Shown here: one piece after another, positions 24,339 through 33,390 of the stretch
Layout of the letters: every line of letters starts with the position of its first letter
Numbering within the stretch: the stretch's first letter is position 1
Source: an uncultured Clostridia bacterium
Lineage (GTDB): Bacteria; Bacillota; Clostridia; Oscillospirales; Ruminococcaceae
Length of the DNA stretch: 47,342 bases
Assembly (NCBI GenBank): GCA_947629785.1
Contig: CANRFB010000015.1
Coordinates: 1-47,342, forward strand
Direction of reading: 5' to 3'
The notes under the pieces: model-generated
What the model was told of the DNA's origin: nothing
The model's input: only the letters and a program-made list of their open reading frames with translations
Database searches by the model: none
Translations under genes and position numbers: made by a program

Positions 24339-24407
24339 GCGTCGGAAGCAGCCGCGGTATTTCCCGAAGCGCCTCCGTAACAATGCTCATTTTGCCGCGG
24401 GGCTTGA

Positions 24408-24665
24408 TTACTTAGCCTGCTCGATAACTTTTACGAGACGCCATCTCTTATCCTTGGAAATAGGACGTGTCTCCATTATCTCAACGCGGTCGCCGATGTT
24501 GCAGGTGTTGTTCTCATCATGGGCTTTCAGCTTGATAGTCCTCTTGATGATCTTCTTGTACAGAGGGTGCTGTACATTATCAACGATAGCAACAACAATG
24601 GTTTTATCCATCTTGTTGGAAACTACTTTTCCAACTCTGGTCTTTCTCAGATTTCTTTCAGCCAT
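24408..24665 (-). CDS. rpsQ: Ribosomal protein uS17
   Basis: 85 residues, OB-fold 16S rRNA binder. [20 protein letters not shown] and [20 protein letters not shown] are diagnostic. Last gene of the classical S10 operon. Confidence 0.98.
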   Translation of the reverse strand: MAERNLRKTRVGKVVSNKMDKTIVVAIVDNVQHPLYKKIIKRTIKLKAHDENNTCNIGDRVEIMETRPISKDKRWRLVKVIEQAK

Positions 24666-24684
24666 TTTTGTTTCCCTCCTTCAA

Positions 24685-24882
24685 TTACTGCTCGGAACCG
24701 GCACGCTCGCGGATAATAGTCTTAACGCGGGCGATGTCTTTCTTGACAGCTTTCAGACGAGTAGGGTTGTCGAGCTGATTTATAGCGTGCTGAAAACGGA
24801 GAGCGAAAAGCTCTTTTTTAAGGTCTGTCAGTTTGTTGTCAAGCTCAAGATCGGTCATATCTCTGATTTCTGCAGCTTTCAT
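24685..24882 (-). CDS. rpmC: Ribosomal protein uL29
   Basis: 65 residues, a two-helix protein at the exit tunnel where SRP and trigger factor dock. LDNKLTDLKKELFALRFQHA and NPTRLKAVKKDIARVKTI are family patterns. Its ATG overlaps the rplP stop by one base (TAATG). Confidence 0.97.
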   Translation of the reverse strand: MKAAEIRDMTDLELDNKLTDLKKELFALRFQHAINQLDNPTRLKAVKKDIARVKTIIRERAGSEQ

Positions 24883-25307
24883 TATTCGCTCGCCTCCTCT
24901 TTCTCACGCGCTACAAACTTACACTTGATAGGAAGCTTGTGCATAGCAAGACGCATAGCTTCTCTTGCAATATCCTCGGTAACGCCGGCAATCTCGAACA
25001 TTACTCTGCCGGGCTTTACTACCGCTACCCAGTATTCGGGAGAACCTTTACCGGAACCCATTCGTGTTTCAGCCGGTTTTTCGGTAACGGGCTTATCGGG
25101 GAATATCTTTATCCATACCTGACCGCCTCTCTTGATGTAACGCGTCATAGCGATACGGGCAGCCTCTATCTGATTGGAAGTTATCCATGCCGGCTCAAGA
25201 GCCTGAAGACCGTAATCTCCGTTGGAAACCTTGTTTCCGCGGGACGCTTTACCTGTAAGACGTCCTCTCTGTACTCTCCTGTACTTTACTCTTTTTGGAA
25301 GCAGCAT
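24882..25307 (-). CDS. rplP: Ribosomal protein uL16
   Basis: 141 residues. Helps organise the A-site and peptidyl transferase surroundings. [20 protein letters not shown] and [20 protein letters not shown] are signature regions. One-base overlaps with rpsC upstream and rpmC downstream. Confidence 0.98.
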   Translation of the reverse strand: MLLPKRVKYRRVQRGRLTGKASRGNKVSNGDYGLQALEPAWITSNQIEAARIAMTRYIKRGGQVWIKIFPDKPVTEKPAETRMGSGKGSPEYWVAVVKPGRVMFEIAGVTEDIAREAMRLAMHKLPIKCKFVAREKEEASE

Positions 25308-26074
25308 TACTGATTACCTCCTTCTCTTTTTCTCGAACCGCGGTTCTCACGATTCTCCCCGCCCTGACGGCGCTCGCCCCTGTCGTTTCTGCGGGGTTTC
25401 TTTTCGGGCTTTTCAGAAGCCGCTGCTCTTGCCTTGGCAACGTCGCCCTTGAGAACTTCGCCCTTATAGATCCATACCTTTACGCCGATACGTCCGTAAG
25501 TTGTGCTTGCTTCCGCAAAACCGTAGTCAATATCCGCACGAATGGTCTGGAGGGGAATTGTTCCCTCATGGTAAGACTCGGAACGGGCAATTTCTGCGCC
25601 GCCTATACGTCCGCTTACCATTACCTTGATACCCTTTGCTCCAAGCTTCATTGCTCTGCCGATAGCCTGCTTCATAGCTCTTCTGTAGGAAGCGCGGTTT
25701 TCAAGCTGAGCTGCGATACTTTCAGCAACAAGCTGAGCGTCCATATCGGGGGACTTTACCTCAACTATGTTGATAGCAACGGATTTCTTCATCATCTTTT
25801 CAACATCGAGACGAAGCTTTTCAATATTCTCACCGCCGCGTCCGATAACGATACCGGGCTTAGCGCAGTGAACGTGAATTCTTACCTTATCCGCAAATCT
25901 TTCGATCTCTATGCGGGGAACGCCTGCTGCGTAAAGGTTTTTCTTGATATAATTGCGGACATTGTAGTCCTCAACCAGAGTATCGCCGAAAGTCGCCTTA
26001 TTCGCAAACCAGCGGGAGTCCCAATCTTTAATAACGCCGACACGCATTCCGTGCGGATTAACTTTCTGTCCCAT
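25307..26074 (-). CDS. rpsC: Ribosomal protein uS3
   Basis: 255 residues. KH domain ([36 protein letters not shown]) at the mRNA entry channel. After the core, about 40 residues are a Lys/Arg/Glu/Gly-rich tail ([20 protein letters not shown]), longer than the Bacillus protein. Confidence 0.97.
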   Translation of the reverse strand: MGQKVNPHGMRVGVIKDWDSRWFANKATFGDTLVEDYNVRNYIKKNLYAAGVPRIEIERFADKVRIHVHCAKPGIVIGRGGENIEKLRLDVEKMMKKSVAINIVEVKSPDMDAQLVAESIAAQLENRASYRRAMKQAIGRAMKLGAKGIKVMVSGRIGGAEIARSESYHEGTIPLQTIRADIDYGFAEASTTYGRIGVKVWIYKGEVLKGDVAKARAAASEKPEKKPRRNDRGERRQGGENRENRGSRKREGGNQ

Positions 26075-26096
26075 TTAGTTTACCTCCTCTTTCGAC

Positions 26097-26432
26097 TTAT
26101 TCTTTTTCCTTAACCGCAAGAGTAACATGGGAAGTTCTCTTGAGGATACGGAACGCTCTGCCTCGAGCTCTGGGCATGATTCTCTTCATTGTAGGTCCGG
26201 GGCAAACGAAACATTCGGAAACATAAAGACTGTCTCTGTCCATTCCGAAATTGTTCTCTGCGTTTGCGATGGCGGACTTCAGAAGTTTCTCCAGGTATTC
26301 ACAGGCAGATTTGGGTGTATGCTGCAAAATTGCCATAGCGGTCTCAACGTCCTTTCCTCTGATGAGGTCGAGAACTATCTGGACCTTTCTCGGCGCAATG
26401 CGAGCATTTTTAAGATATGCTCTTGCTTCCAT
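26097..26432 (-). CDS. rplV: Ribosomal protein uL22
   Basis: 111 residues. Its beta-hairpin lines the exit tunnel (macrolide region). [20 protein letters not shown] and [20 protein letters not shown] are typical. Confidence 0.98.
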   Translation of the reverse strand: MEARAYLKNARIAPRKVQIVLDLIRGKDVETAMAILQHTPKSACEYLEKLLKSAIANAENNFGMDRDSLYVSECFVCPGPTMKRIMPRARGRAFRILKRTSHVTLAVKEKE

Positions 26433-26452
26433 TTTAAATTCTCCTCTCTGCC

Positions 26453-26737
26453 TTATTTCTTACCGTTATTGGATACTTTAGAGCCTGCATGACCCTTGAA
26501 TGTCCTTGTGGGAGCGAATTCTCCCAGCTTGTGACCTACCATATCTTCCGTAACGTATACGGGAACGTGCTTTCTGCCGTCGTGAACGGCAAATGTATGA
26601 CCTACGAAATCGGGGAATATCGTTGAAGCTCTGCTCCATGTCTTGAGAACTTTCTTTTCGCCCGCTTCGTTCATAGCGATAACTCTTTTCAACAGGACCT
26701 CCTGAACGTAAGGTCCTTTCTTAACGCTTCTGCTCAT
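26453..26737 (-). CDS. rpsS: Ribosomal protein uS19
   Basis: 94 residues. [20 protein letters not shown] and [17 protein letters not shown] are signatures; binds the 30S head. An unusually long 130-base gap separates it from rplB upstream. Confidence 0.98.
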   Translation of the reverse strand: MSRSVKKGPYVQEVLLKRVIAMNEAGEKKVLKTWSRASTIFPDFVGHTFAVHDGRKHVPVYVTEDMVGHKLGEFAPTRTFKGHAGSKVSNNGKK

Positions 26738-26867
26738 TGGTTTTCCTCCTCTCTTATTTTAGGCGCAGGACTGACGTCCCTCTTTATGATTCAATGAGCC
26801 GGATTTTCACCGGATGCGCACCGCCTCGGAAAATTTCCGTGGCTGCGCGGCTTTTTTGCTTTAAGAA
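26738..26867 (-). other. Structured spacer between rplB and rpsS
   Basis: A 130-base gap where about 20 is usual. On the minus strand it holds CGGAAATTTTCCG and a second inverted repeat CCGGTGAAAATCCGG. No T-run, promoter or open frame is visible. Confidence 0.45.
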
Positions 26868-27701
26868 TTACTTACCGTTTCTTCTCTTAACGATAAACTT
26901 ATCTGTGCGGTTATGAGTCTTTCTGGTCTTGTAACCCAGAGCCGGCTTACCCCAAGGAGTAACAGGTCCGGGACGTCCCACAGGAGACTTACCCTCACCA
27001 CCGCCGTGCGGGTGGTCGTTCGGGTTCATGACAGAACCGCGGACTGTGGGTCTGATGCCGAGGTGACGAGTTCTTCCCGCTTTACCAAGGCTTACGTTTT
27101 CGTGGTCGATGTTGGAAACCTGACCGATAGAAGCCATGCAGTTTGCGGGGATCTTTCTCATTTCGCCGGAGGGAAGTCTTACCAGAACGTAATTGCCCTC
27201 TTTACCCATGAGCTGAGCCATATTTCCTGCCGCACGAACCAGCTGTGCGCCCTTGCCGGGGTAAAGTTCAATATTGTGAATGAACGTACCTACGGGAATG
27301 TCGTTAAGCGCAAGAGCGTTTCCGGGCTTGATGTCCGCATGAGCGCCGCTTGTTACAACATCGCCGACAGCCAGACCGTTAGGAGCGATGATGTATCTCT
27401 TCTCGCCGTCCTCGTACTGAACGAGAGCGATGAACGCGCTTCTGTTGGGGTCATACTCAATGGTGCGAACTGTAGCGTTCATACCCTGTTTATCTCTCTT
27501 GAAATCGATAATTCTGTATTTCTTTCTGTTTCCGCCGCCTCTGTGACGAACGGTGATCCTGCCGTAACTGTTTCTGCCCGCGGTCTTCTTTATGGGAGCA
27601 AGAAGGCTTTTTTCGGGAGCGACTTTGGAAAGCACGCTGTAGTCGGTAACAGTCATCTGACGTCTTGACGGCGTCGTGGGCTTATATGACTTAATAGCCA
27701 T
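26868..27701 (-). CDS. rplB: Ribosomal protein uL2
   Basis: 277 residues. [20 protein letters not shown] and the C-terminal [20 protein letters not shown] contain the conserved His near the peptidyl transferase centre. Full length. Confidence 0.98.
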   Translation of the reverse strand: MAIKSYKPTTPSRRQMTVTDYSVLSKVAPEKSLLAPIKKTAGRNSYGRITVRHRGGGNRKKYRIIDFKRDKQGMNATVRTIEYDPNRSAFIALVQYEDGEKRYIIAPNGLAVGDVVTSGAHADIKPGNALALNDIPVGTFIHNIELYPGKGAQLVRAAGNMAQLMGKEGNYVLVRLPSGEMRKIPANCMASIGQVSNIDHENVSLGKAGRTRHLGIRPTVRGSVMNPNDHPHGGGEGKSPVGRPGPVTPWGKPALGYKTRKTHNRTDKFIVKRRNGK

Positions 27702-27795
27702 TTGCAGTTCATCTCCTTATTTAAATTCTGCGATGTTTTGCGGAAGCTGTCCCTTCCATACTTACTCGTTTTCCGATTACGGATAAGGAGTAAAC

Positions 27796-28086
27796 TTACA
27801 TCATGCCATCGAAGAACTCGATGGTCTTTGAACCCTCTGCGAGAGTAACTACCGCCTTTTTCCAGTCGGGTGTGTAACCTCTGTTCATACCCATTCTCTT
27901 GGCGCGTCCTCTTACGCTTATGGTGTTGACTTTGGCAACTTTTACATCAAAAAGTTCCTCGACCGCCTTGGCAATTTCGATCTTGTTGGCGGATTTAGCA
28001 ACTCTGAAAGTGTACTTGCTGTCCTGCAAACCTTCCATGCTCTTTTCGGTGATGATAGGCTTGATAACTATATCCTGTGCAGTCAT
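27796..28086 (-). CDS. rplW: Ribosomal protein uL23
   Basis: 96 residues. Exit-tunnel protein and docking site for trigger factor and [23 protein letters not shown] and [20 protein letters not shown] are typical. ATG overlaps the rplD stop by one base. Confidence 0.98.
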   Translation of the reverse strand: MTAQDIVIKPIITEKSMEGLQDSKYTFRVAKSANKIEIAKAVEELFDVKVAKVNTISVRGRAKRMGMNRGYTPDWKKAVVTLAEGSKTIEFFDGMM

Positions 28087-28712
28087 TATGCGTACACCTC
28101 CTCAATTTTGGAAACAGCGTCCTTAACAACAATGAACTTGTCATAGTTAAGAATGTCGTAAACGTTTATTGTATTTACAAGAGCCGTCTTAACGCCGGGG
28201 ATATTTCCAGCGCTTCTGATAACGAAGCTGTTTGCCTCGGGCATTACTATGAGAGCCTTACTGCCCTCTGCGCCTATAGCTTTCAGCATAGCCGCAACGG
28301 TCTTTGTCTTGTACTCGTCCATTGTGATGGAATCGAGAACGATGATATTATTATCAATGACCTTAGTGGAAAGAGCGGACTTCATAGCAAGTCTCTTGAG
28401 CTTCTTGTTTACTGTGAAACGGTAGCTTCTGGGCTTGGGTCCGAGAGCGATACCGCCGTGTGTCCACTGAGGAGCGCGTGTTGAACCCTGTCTTGCATGA
28501 CCTGTGTCCTTCTGTCTCCAAGGCTTCTTTCCGCCGCCCTTTACTTCTGTGCGGGTGAGAGTGGACTGTGTGCCCTGTCTCTGATTTGCAAGGTAGTTGA
28601 CTACCATTGTGTGCATGGCGGATTCGTTGGGAGTTATGCCGAAAACAGCATCTGACAGCTCAATGTCGGAAACCTCTTTACCTGTCATATCCAGAACTTT
28701 AATATTAGGCAT
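28086..28712 (-). CDS. rplD: Ribosomal protein uL4
   Basis: 208 residues. The tunnel loop has [20 protein letters not shown]. In E. coli L4 also represses its own operon at the S10 leader by attenuation and translation block; here the leader carries an intrinsic terminator (30041-30076), but a role of L4 on it is untested. Confidence 0.98.
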   Translation of the reverse strand: MPNIKVLDMTGKEVSDIELSDAVFGITPNESAMHTMVVNYLANQRQGTQSTLTRTEVKGGGKKPWRQKDTGHARQGSTRAPQWTHGGIALGPKPRSYRFTVNKKLKRLAMKSALSTKVIDNNIIVLDSITMDEYKTKTVAAMLKAIGAEGSKALIVMPEANSFVIRSAGNIPGVKTALVNTINVYDILNYDKFIVVKDAVSKIEEVYA

Positions 28713-28730
28713 TATTGCTTCCTCCTTCCA

Positions 28731-29372
28731 TTAAGCCTTTTTCTTAACGCAGTCGCAAATGGTAACGATGCCGTTCTTAGGACCGGGGATCGCGCCTTTT
28801 ACTGCGATAAGATTATTCTCTGCGTCAACTTTAACGACTTCAAGATTCTGAACGGTAACTTTCTCATGTCCCATGTGACCCGGAAGAGCCTTGCCCTTAT
28901 AGATACGCGAAGGGGACGAGCAAGCGCCCATTGAACCTGCGTGTCTGTGAACAGGACCTGTACCGTGAGTCTCTTTCAGTCTTGAATTGTTGTTTCTCTT
29001 GATAGTGCCCTGAAAACCCTTACCTTTTGAAGTGCCGGAAACATCAACAATGTCGCCTGCCGCAAAAGTATCGGCTTTCAGAATTGCGCCTATCTCCATA
29101 GCCTCGGCGTTTTCGAGCTTGAACTCTTTAAGAGTTCTCTTAGCCGCAACGTCCGCCTTGGCAAAATGACCTTTGAGGGGCTTGTTAACGAGCTTTTCTC
29201 TCAGGTCGCCGAAGCCCAGCTGAACTGCGCTGTAGCCGTCGTTCTCAACAGTTTTCTTCTGAACAACAACGCAGGGGCCGGCTTCCACAACAGTCAAGGG
29301 AATTACCTTGTTTGTTGCTTCATCGAAGATCTGTGTCATACCGATCTTCTTACCGATGATTGCCTTTGTCAT
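28731..29372 (-). CDS. rplC: Ribosomal protein uL3
   Basis: 213 residues. [20 protein letters not shown] and [20 protein letters not shown] are signatures; the central loop reaches toward the peptidyl transferase centre. The 111-base gap after rpsJ contains a GGAA-loop hairpin. Confidence 0.98.
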   Translation of the reverse strand: MTKAIIGKKIGMTQIFDEATNKVIPLTVVEAGPCVVVQKKTVENDGYSAVQLGFGDLREKLVNKPLKGHFAKADVAAKRTLKEFKLENAEAMEIGAILKADTFAAGDIVDVSGTSKGKGFQGTIKRNNNSRLKETHGTGPVHRHAGSMGACSSPSRIYKGKALPGHMGHEKVTVQNLEVVKVDAENNLIAVKGAIPGPKNGIVTICDCVKKKA

Positions 29373-29395
29373 AGTTTTTCCTCCTTTGGTTATTG

Positions 29396-29411
29396 GCTGC
29401 CTTCCGGCAGC
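29396..29411 (-). other. Hairpin in the rpsJ-rplC spacer
   Basis: Minus strand GCTGCC-GGAA-GGCAGC, a six-pair stem with a GNRA-type loop, 24 bases before the rplC start. A second small inverted repeat, TCTCAC-ACC-GTGAGA, lies nearer rpsJ. Confidence 0.5.
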
Positions 29412-29483
29412 ATGACCCTGCCGTCAACATTTTTGGGAAATGGCAAGCCGCGTCAAATTCTCACGGTGTGAGATACAGACCGC

Positions 29484-29798
29484 TTACTTGATTTCCATTA
29501 CAACGTCAACGCCGGCAGGAAGTTCAAGACCCTGCAGTGCTTCAACAGACTTGTCAGACGGTCTGATAACGTCTATAAGTCTCTTGTGAGTTCTCAGCTC
29601 GAACTGCTCGCGGCTGTCCTTATCCTTGTGTACCGCGCGGAGAATGGTGATTATCTCCTTATCGGTAGGAAGTGGGATAGGGCCGCTTACTCTCGCGCCG
29701 CTGCGCTTTGCAGCGTCAACGATCTTCGCAGCAGCAGCATCGACTACCGCATGGTCGTAACCTTTGATCCTTATTCTGATTTTTTCATTGACTGCCAT
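29484..29798 (-). CDS. rpsJ: Ribosomal protein uS10
   Basis: 104 residues, [20 protein letters not shown] to GVDVVMEIK; in E. coli also NusE of antitermination complexes. The ATG at 29798 follows AGGAGGCGATCATT. The frame stays open upstream through a tandem repeat array to 30137, which only reflects the repeats. First gene of the superoperon. Confidence 0.98.
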   Translation of the reverse strand: MAVNEKIRIRIKGYDHAVVDAAAAKIVDAAKRSGARVSGPIPLPTDKEIITILRAVHKDKDSREQFELRTHKRLIDVIRPSDKSVEALQGLELPAGVDVVMEIK

Positions 29799-29868
29799 AA
29801 TGATCGCCTCCTGAATTACTTTTTGATTTGGGGACGAGGTTTGTGATAATTTTTTTAAATTCCGCAAA

Positions 29869-30030
29869 ACGTTCCACGTCTCCCGTGTGTAAAACACACT
29901 CCGACGTTCCACGTCTCCTGTGTGTAAAACACACTCCGACGTTCCACGTCTCCTGTGTGTAAAACACACTCCGACGTTCCACGTCTCCTGTGTGTAAAAC
30001 ACACTCCGACGTTCCACGTCTCCGTGTGTT
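29869..30030. repeat. 35-bp tandem hairpin array in the S10 leader
   Basis: Units start at 29869, 29904, 29939, 29974 and 30009 (last one partial and diverging). On the minus (transcript) strand each unit contains GTGTGT-TTT-ACACAC and GACGT-GGA-ACGTC, two short hairpins, with AGGAG between them. The array lies between the leader terminator and rpsJ. There are no unique spacers, so it is not CRISPR. Confidence 0.9.
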
Positions 30031-30040
30031 TCGCGCGGAA

Positions 30041-30076
30041 AAATATTAAAAAACCCGAAAAACATTGTTTTCCGAG
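30041..30076 (-). terminator. Intrinsic terminator (attenuator candidate) in the S10 leader
   Basis: Minus strand CTCGGAAAAC-AAT-GTTTTTCGGG, a ten-pair stem (two G-U), followed at once by TTTTTTAATATTTTT. It lies about 180 bases after the predicted transcription start and about 245 before rpsJ, so it would stop transcription unless regulated. Confidence 0.78.
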
Positions 30077-30263
30077 CAAGTGCAAACACAAAGCTTACCT
30101 TTGGACGGCGAAAATTCCCCGCCCACGGTTTAAGCACACACAGTGTTCACTATCACAGCCGCCCGATTCATGACCGGACATACTCCACGGAAATTCCCCT
30201 GCACACCGCAGGCAACCTTCCGCTTCCTCGCAAAAACTTAAATATTGCAGTCACGCAAGTAAT

Positions 30264-30292
30264 ATTATAACATTTCCCCGTGCCGATTTCAA
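30264..30292 (-). promoter_or_regulatory. Promoter of the S10-spc-alpha superoperon
   Basis: Minus strand TTGAAA (30292-30287), 17-base spacer, TATAAT (30269-30264). It predicts a start near 30257 and a leader of about 460 bases. Confidence 0.8.
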
Positions 30293-30423
30293 GGGGTTTG
30301 CGGCTGTTTTGCAAAATTTTCGTGTAGAATTTTCCGCTTATTTCCTCAAAAAATTTGTGCAATTCCACAAATTTGCCCGCAAATATGTATATTTCCGCCG
30401 GAAATGCCCATACTGCAAAGTTA

Positions 30424-30446
30424 CCCCGCCGGAATTTCCGGCGGGG
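30424..30446 (-). other. Strong hairpin after the lipoprotein gene
   Basis: CCCCGCCGGAA-T-TTCCGGCGGGG, an 11-pair stem eight bases after the stop codon. No T-run follows, so it may stabilise the 3' end rather than terminate. Confidence 0.6.
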
Positions 30447-30453
30447 GCGGTCT

Positions 30454-31095
30454 TTACGGGCGCTCTATTTCCTGAATGGCGTTAACGTCCATAACTTCTA
30501 TGCGGTAGGAAGATACCCCCGCCGCGCTCGTGTTGGACATTTCAAAATACAGAAAATTCTCCGATCCGTCAAAAACATACTTAGTTGAAAACGCCGTAAA
30601 TGACGTGCCCTGCGTTTCATTCAGCTTGTCGGTATCGTAATTGTACAGGTAAACCGTATTGCCCGCCTCGGAACTTTCAAGTGAAGATTTCACAAACAGA
30701 TTTACATAAAACAGCAGGTCGCCCGTGGAATAGGGGTGGGGATTCTCCTTATCATAGGAAACATACCCCTTGTCGCCCTCATTCAGAACCGTAACGGTCT
30801 CCCCGTCATAAATCTCCATAACGCCGCCGCTGCTATACTCCGCATAGTAGTTTGCGCCGCTTACCTGTTCGTAAAGATAGGATTGTGAACCGTCCGCTTC
30901 ATACTTAAAGGAAAACGCCTGCGTCATTATCCCCGTTTCAATGTCGGTAACGAGGTAACGCCCGCTTTGCCACTGTGCGGCTTCCGCTCGGAAAGCCTCA
31001 ACCTTATCCTTGCCGTACAGATCGTATTCTTTCCGCAGTGAACAGCCCGTCATACAATATACTATTGTTAATAGTATGGGAACTATACGTTTCAT
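30454..31095 (-). CDS. Lipoprotein of unknown function
   Basis: 213 residues. Type II signal peptide [18 protein letters not shown] with the lipobox Cys at 18, so it should be anchored to the outer face of the membrane. The mature part is beta-rich and repeats motifs such as RYLVTDIETGIMTQAFSFKY and SQSYLYEQVSGANYYAEY, reminiscent of outer-surface lipoprotein-carrier-like folds, but I do not recognise a family. Its ATG overlaps the proS stop (TGATG), so it is translationally coupled to the synthetase; this frame has another possible start further upstream, but the coupled ATG gives the proper signal peptide. Confidence 0.78.
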   Translation of the reverse strand: MKRIVPILLTIVYCMTGCSLRKEYDLYGKDKVEAFRAEAAQWQSGRYLVTDIETGIMTQAFSFKYEADGSQSYLYEQVSGANYYAEYSSGGVMEIYDGETVTVLNEGDKGYVSYDKENPHPYSTGDLLFYVNLFVKSSLESSEAGNTVYLYNYDTDKLNETQGTSFTAFSTKYVFDGSENFLYFEMSNTSAAGVSSYRIEVMDVNAIQEIERP

Positions 31096-32552
31096 CAATA
31101 TGCTTTTCCCCAGTAAACCATGGTTTTTGCAGGCTTTCCGCAGCAAACGCACTTATCGCCGATATGTTCCTGTTCAAAAGGAATACATCTTGAACCCACG
31201 CCTGTGACTTCTTTCACCTTATCCTCACATTCCTCATCGCCGCACCACATAGCCTTTACGAAACCGTCGCCGTTCTTTTCCAGAACCTCTGTTATCTCGT
31301 CCATGGACTTGCAGGAATATGTGTGCTTCTCGCGGTTCTCTGCGGCTTTCTTAAACATTCCCTCGGGAATTTCTTTTTCAAGCATTTCCGACACGGTGTC
31401 CTTAAATGTTTCAAGATTATTTTCAAGAGAAACAGTCCTCTTTTCGCCGCTGTAACGGATAGCGCAAACGCACTGATTATTTTCAATATCCTTGGGACCT
31501 ATTTCGATTCTCACGGGAACGCCTTTCATTTCGTACTCGGCGAACTTCCAGCCGGGGGAATTGTCGCTGTCATCAACTTTTACGCGGATCCCCGCCGCTT
31601 TCAGCTTATCCGCAAGAGCGTTTGCCTTTTCCAGAACGCCCTCCTTGAACTGCTGGATAGGAATTATCACCGCCTGAACGGGCGCCACCGCAGGCGGCAG
31701 AACAAGTCCGCTGTCGTCGCCGTGAGTCATAATAATCGCGCCGATAAGTCTTGTGGTAACGCCCCACGAAGTCTGGTGGGGGTAAACCTTTTTATTTTCC
31801 TTGTCGGTATACATTATTTCAAAAGCCTTTGCAAATCCGTCCCCGAAATAGTGGGAAGTTCCCGCCTGTAAAGCTTTTCCGTCGTGCATAAGGGCTTCGA
31901 TGGCGTAAGTGGCTTCCGCGCCGGCGAACTTGTCGCTGTCGGTCTTTCTGCCTTTTATAACGGGCATGGCAAGGGACTTTTCGCAGAATTCTGCATAGAC
32001 GTTAAGCATACGCTCTGTTTCTTCAACGGCTTCTTCCGCAGTCGCGTGAATGGTATGCCCCTCCTGCCAGAGAAATTCCCTTGAGCGCAGGAACGGGCGG
32101 GTAGTTTTCTCCCATCTTACAACGGACACCCACTGGTTATAAAGTTTAGGCAGGTCTCTGTAAGAATGTACGATATTTGCGTAATGTTCGCAGAAAAGCG
32201 TCTCGGAAGTGGGGCGGACGCAGAGTCTGTCCTCTAACTTCTCGTTTCCGCCGTGAGTGACCCAAGCCACTTCGGGAGCGAAGCCCTCAACGTGGTCTTT
32301 TTCTTTCTGCAAAAGGCTTTCGGGGATAAACATCGGCATACATACATTTTCATGCCCCGTAGCCTTGAACATTCCGTCCAGAATTCTCTGCATATTTTCC
32401 CAGATTGCGTAGCCGTAGGGGCGTATCACCATGCAGCCCTTAACGGAGGTATACTCGATAAGTTCAGCTTTCTTGACAATATCGGTATACCATTTTGCAA
32501 AATCCTCGTCCATAGAGGTGATAGCTTCAACAAGTTTTTTATCCTTAGCCAT
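31095..32552 (-). CDS. proS: Prolyl-tRNA synthetase, archaeal/eukaryotic type
   Basis: 485 residues, the short form without the INS editing domain and with a C-terminal zinc-like domain. Class II motif 2 ([20 protein letters not shown]) and motif 3 ([20 protein letters not shown]) are intact; the ending has [28 protein letters not shown]. Charges tRNA-Pro in the cytoplasm. This type replaces the bacterial one in many Clostridia. No T-box leader is visible; instead a small membrane-protein gene precedes it by 15 bases and a lipoprotein follows with overlap. Confidence 0.96.
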   Translation of the reverse strand: MAKDKKLVEAITSMDEDFAKWYTDIVKKAELIEYTSVKGCMVIRPYGYAIWENMQRILDGMFKATGHENVCMPMFIPESLLQKEKDHVEGFAPEVAWVTHGGNEKLEDRLCVRPTSETLFCEHYANIVHSYRDLPKLYNQWVSVVRWEKTTRPFLRSREFLWQEGHTIHATAEEAVEETERMLNVYAEFCEKSLAMPVIKGRKTDSDKFAGAEATYAIEALMHDGKALQAGTSHYFGDGFAKAFEIMYTDKENKKVYPHQTSWGVTTRLIGAIIMTHGDDSGLVLPPAVAPVQAVIIPIQQFKEGVLEKANALADKLKAAGIRVKVDDSDNSPGWKFAEYEMKGVPVRIEIGPKDIENNQCVCAIRYSGEKRTVSLENNLETFKDTVSEMLEKEIPEGMFKKAAENREKHTYSCKSMDEITEVLEKNGDGFVKAMWCGDEECEDKVKEVTGVGSRCIPFEQEHIGDKCVCCGKPAKTMVYWGKAY

Positions 32553-32567
32553 AATTATCTCTCCAAA

Positions 32568-32816
32568 TCAGTTTTTTGTAGAATTTTCGTTATTTTCCTT
32601 TGGTCTGTCCTCGAAAACGCTGTAGACTTTATACTCGTTTTCAGGAATTTTACTATCCTGCACCCTTTCGGGAATACCTTTCTTGCCGGAGATCTTCTCT
32701 ACAAGCTTTGCGGCTTTGGGAGTCAGCAAAGCTATTATCCAGACTATAAGCAATAATCCGAGCATTGCGCCGCCGAACTTCCCGAAAAGTGCAAGGGACT
32801 CGTAGTCGATATTCAT
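32568..32816 (-). CDS. Small membrane protein upstream of proS
   Basis: 82 residues from the ATG at 32816 (GGGGGGTG upstream). One membrane segment at about 14-32 (AMLGLLLIVWIIALLTPKAA), then a polar tail with KISGKKGIPERVQ and KENNENSTKN. No family recognised. First gene of the proS operon behind a perfect consensus promoter. Confidence 0.72.
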   Translation of the reverse strand: MNIDYESLALFGKFGGAMLGLLLIVWIIALLTPKAAKLVEKISGKKGIPERVQDSKIPENEYKVYSVFEDRPKENNENSTKN

Positions 32817-32850
32817 TTGCCGCACCCCCCTTTTTTAACTTTACTATGAA

Positions 32851-32879
32851 ATTATACCACATCGCAGCCGCTCTGTCAA
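32851..32879 (-). promoter_or_regulatory. Consensus promoter of the proS operon
   Basis: Minus strand TTGACA (32879-32874), 17 bases, TATAAT (32856-32851) with an extended -10 TGG. An R1 block begins two bases upstream of the -35. Confidence 0.85.
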
Positions 32880-32880
32880 G

Positions 32881-33100
32881 CAAGGCTGAGCCTTGACCCT
32901 TTCAGGCTTTATTTTGTGATTTTCAAATTATTGCCTGCCGTGAGGCAGGCTGAGCCTGCACCCAATCAGGTGTTACTTTGTTTAAATCAGTTAAGTACCC
33001 GGCGTGCATTAAGCGAAGCTGGTTTTGCAGAAATTTTTTCCGTCTTTATAGGCGGTCAAGGTTCAGCCTGCCCGTAAGGTTAAGTAAAGCGCAGTCTGCA
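32881..33100. repeat. R1 block, forward orientation
   Basis: Two or three R1 units: CAAGGCTGAGCCTTG, ACCCTTTCAGGC, a core, GCCTGCC-GTGA-GGCAGGC, GCAGGCTGAGCCTGC, ACCCAATCAGGT and a decayed unit, ending in GCGCAGTCTGCAAA. It faces the inverted block at 33502-33589 across the toxin locus. Confidence 0.85.
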
Positions 33101-33103
33101 AAT

Positions 33104-33129
33104 GAAAAATCCCGCTTGTATAAGCGGGA
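33104..33129 (-). terminator. Minus-strand terminator left of the toxin locus
   Basis: Minus strand TCCCGCTT-ATAC-AAGCGGGA followed by TTTTTC. It would stop a leftward transcript that crosses the toxin gene. Confidence 0.65.
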
Positions 33130-33146
33130 AAATTTGTTTTTGCATA

Positions 33147-33175
33147 TTGACACATTTCGACAATTATGCTACAAT
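33147..33175 (+). promoter_or_regulatory. Promoter of the candidate type I toxin
   Basis: TTGACA (33147-33152), 17-base spacer, TACAAT (33170-33175). Start expected near 33182, giving a leader of about 70 bases. Confidence 0.8.
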
Positions 33176-33250
33176 AAATATTAGAACATACCATGTATGG
33201 TGGACGGCTGCTCCTCTTTCTATAACATAAGGAAAGGGGGATGATAACTA

Positions 33251-33337
33251 ATGACACTCACGGAAGTACTTTTGCTACTCGACCTTATAGTTAGTATAAT
33301 CTCTCTTACATATTCTATTTCACATAGGAAAAAGTAA
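33251..33337 (+). CDS. Candidate type I toxin peptide (holin-like/small hydrophobic)
   Basis: 28 residues: MTLTEVLLLLDLIVSIISLT then YSISHRKK. A single hydrophobic helix with a charged, basic end is the form of Firmicute type I toxins (Fst, TxpA/BsrG and 'putative holin-like toxin' families). AAAGGGGG lies upstream, the leader starts from a strong promoter, and a terminator-like hairpin follows. A leftward promoter at 33440-33468 would produce an antisense RNA over the 3' end. The product should sit in the cytoplasmic membrane. Family membership is inferred from architecture, not from a search. Confidence 0.68.
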   Translation: MTLTEVLLLLDLIVSIISLTYSISHRKK

Positions 33338-33349
33338 GTGAATGCAATA

Positions 33350-33390
33350 TAGCCGCCCGGCTTTTACCGGAAGTCTGACGGCTATTTTTA
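33350..33390 (+). terminator. Hairpin/terminator after the toxin
   Basis: TAGCCG (33350-33355) pairs with CGGCTA, enclosing an inner CCGG-CTTTTA-CCGG, followed by TTTTTATCTTTT. The T-run is interrupted, so partial readthrough is possible. Confidence 0.65.

Noticed and set aside
24285-24383. Longer rplN product
   Set aside because: The added residues are Arg-rich without similarity to uL14, and GGAAGGAG marks the GTG at 24284.
29869-30030. CRISPR array
   Set aside because: The units are directly contiguous with no unique spacers, and no cas gene is present. The same applies to 991-1325.
29799-30137. An N-terminal extension of rpsJ and other open frames through the 35-bp array
   Set aside because: 35 is not a multiple of three and all three frames happen to be open; S10 has its normal start at 29798 with a strong RBS.
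30100-30190. Leader peptide (28 codons) in the S10 leader
   Set aside because: The ATG has GGAG just one base upstream, too close to act as an RBS, and the codons show no informative run.
32553-32880. T-box or other amino-acid riboswitch upstream of proS
   Set aside because: The region is filled by a small gene and a consensus promoter; no T-box sequence or antiterminator is visible.
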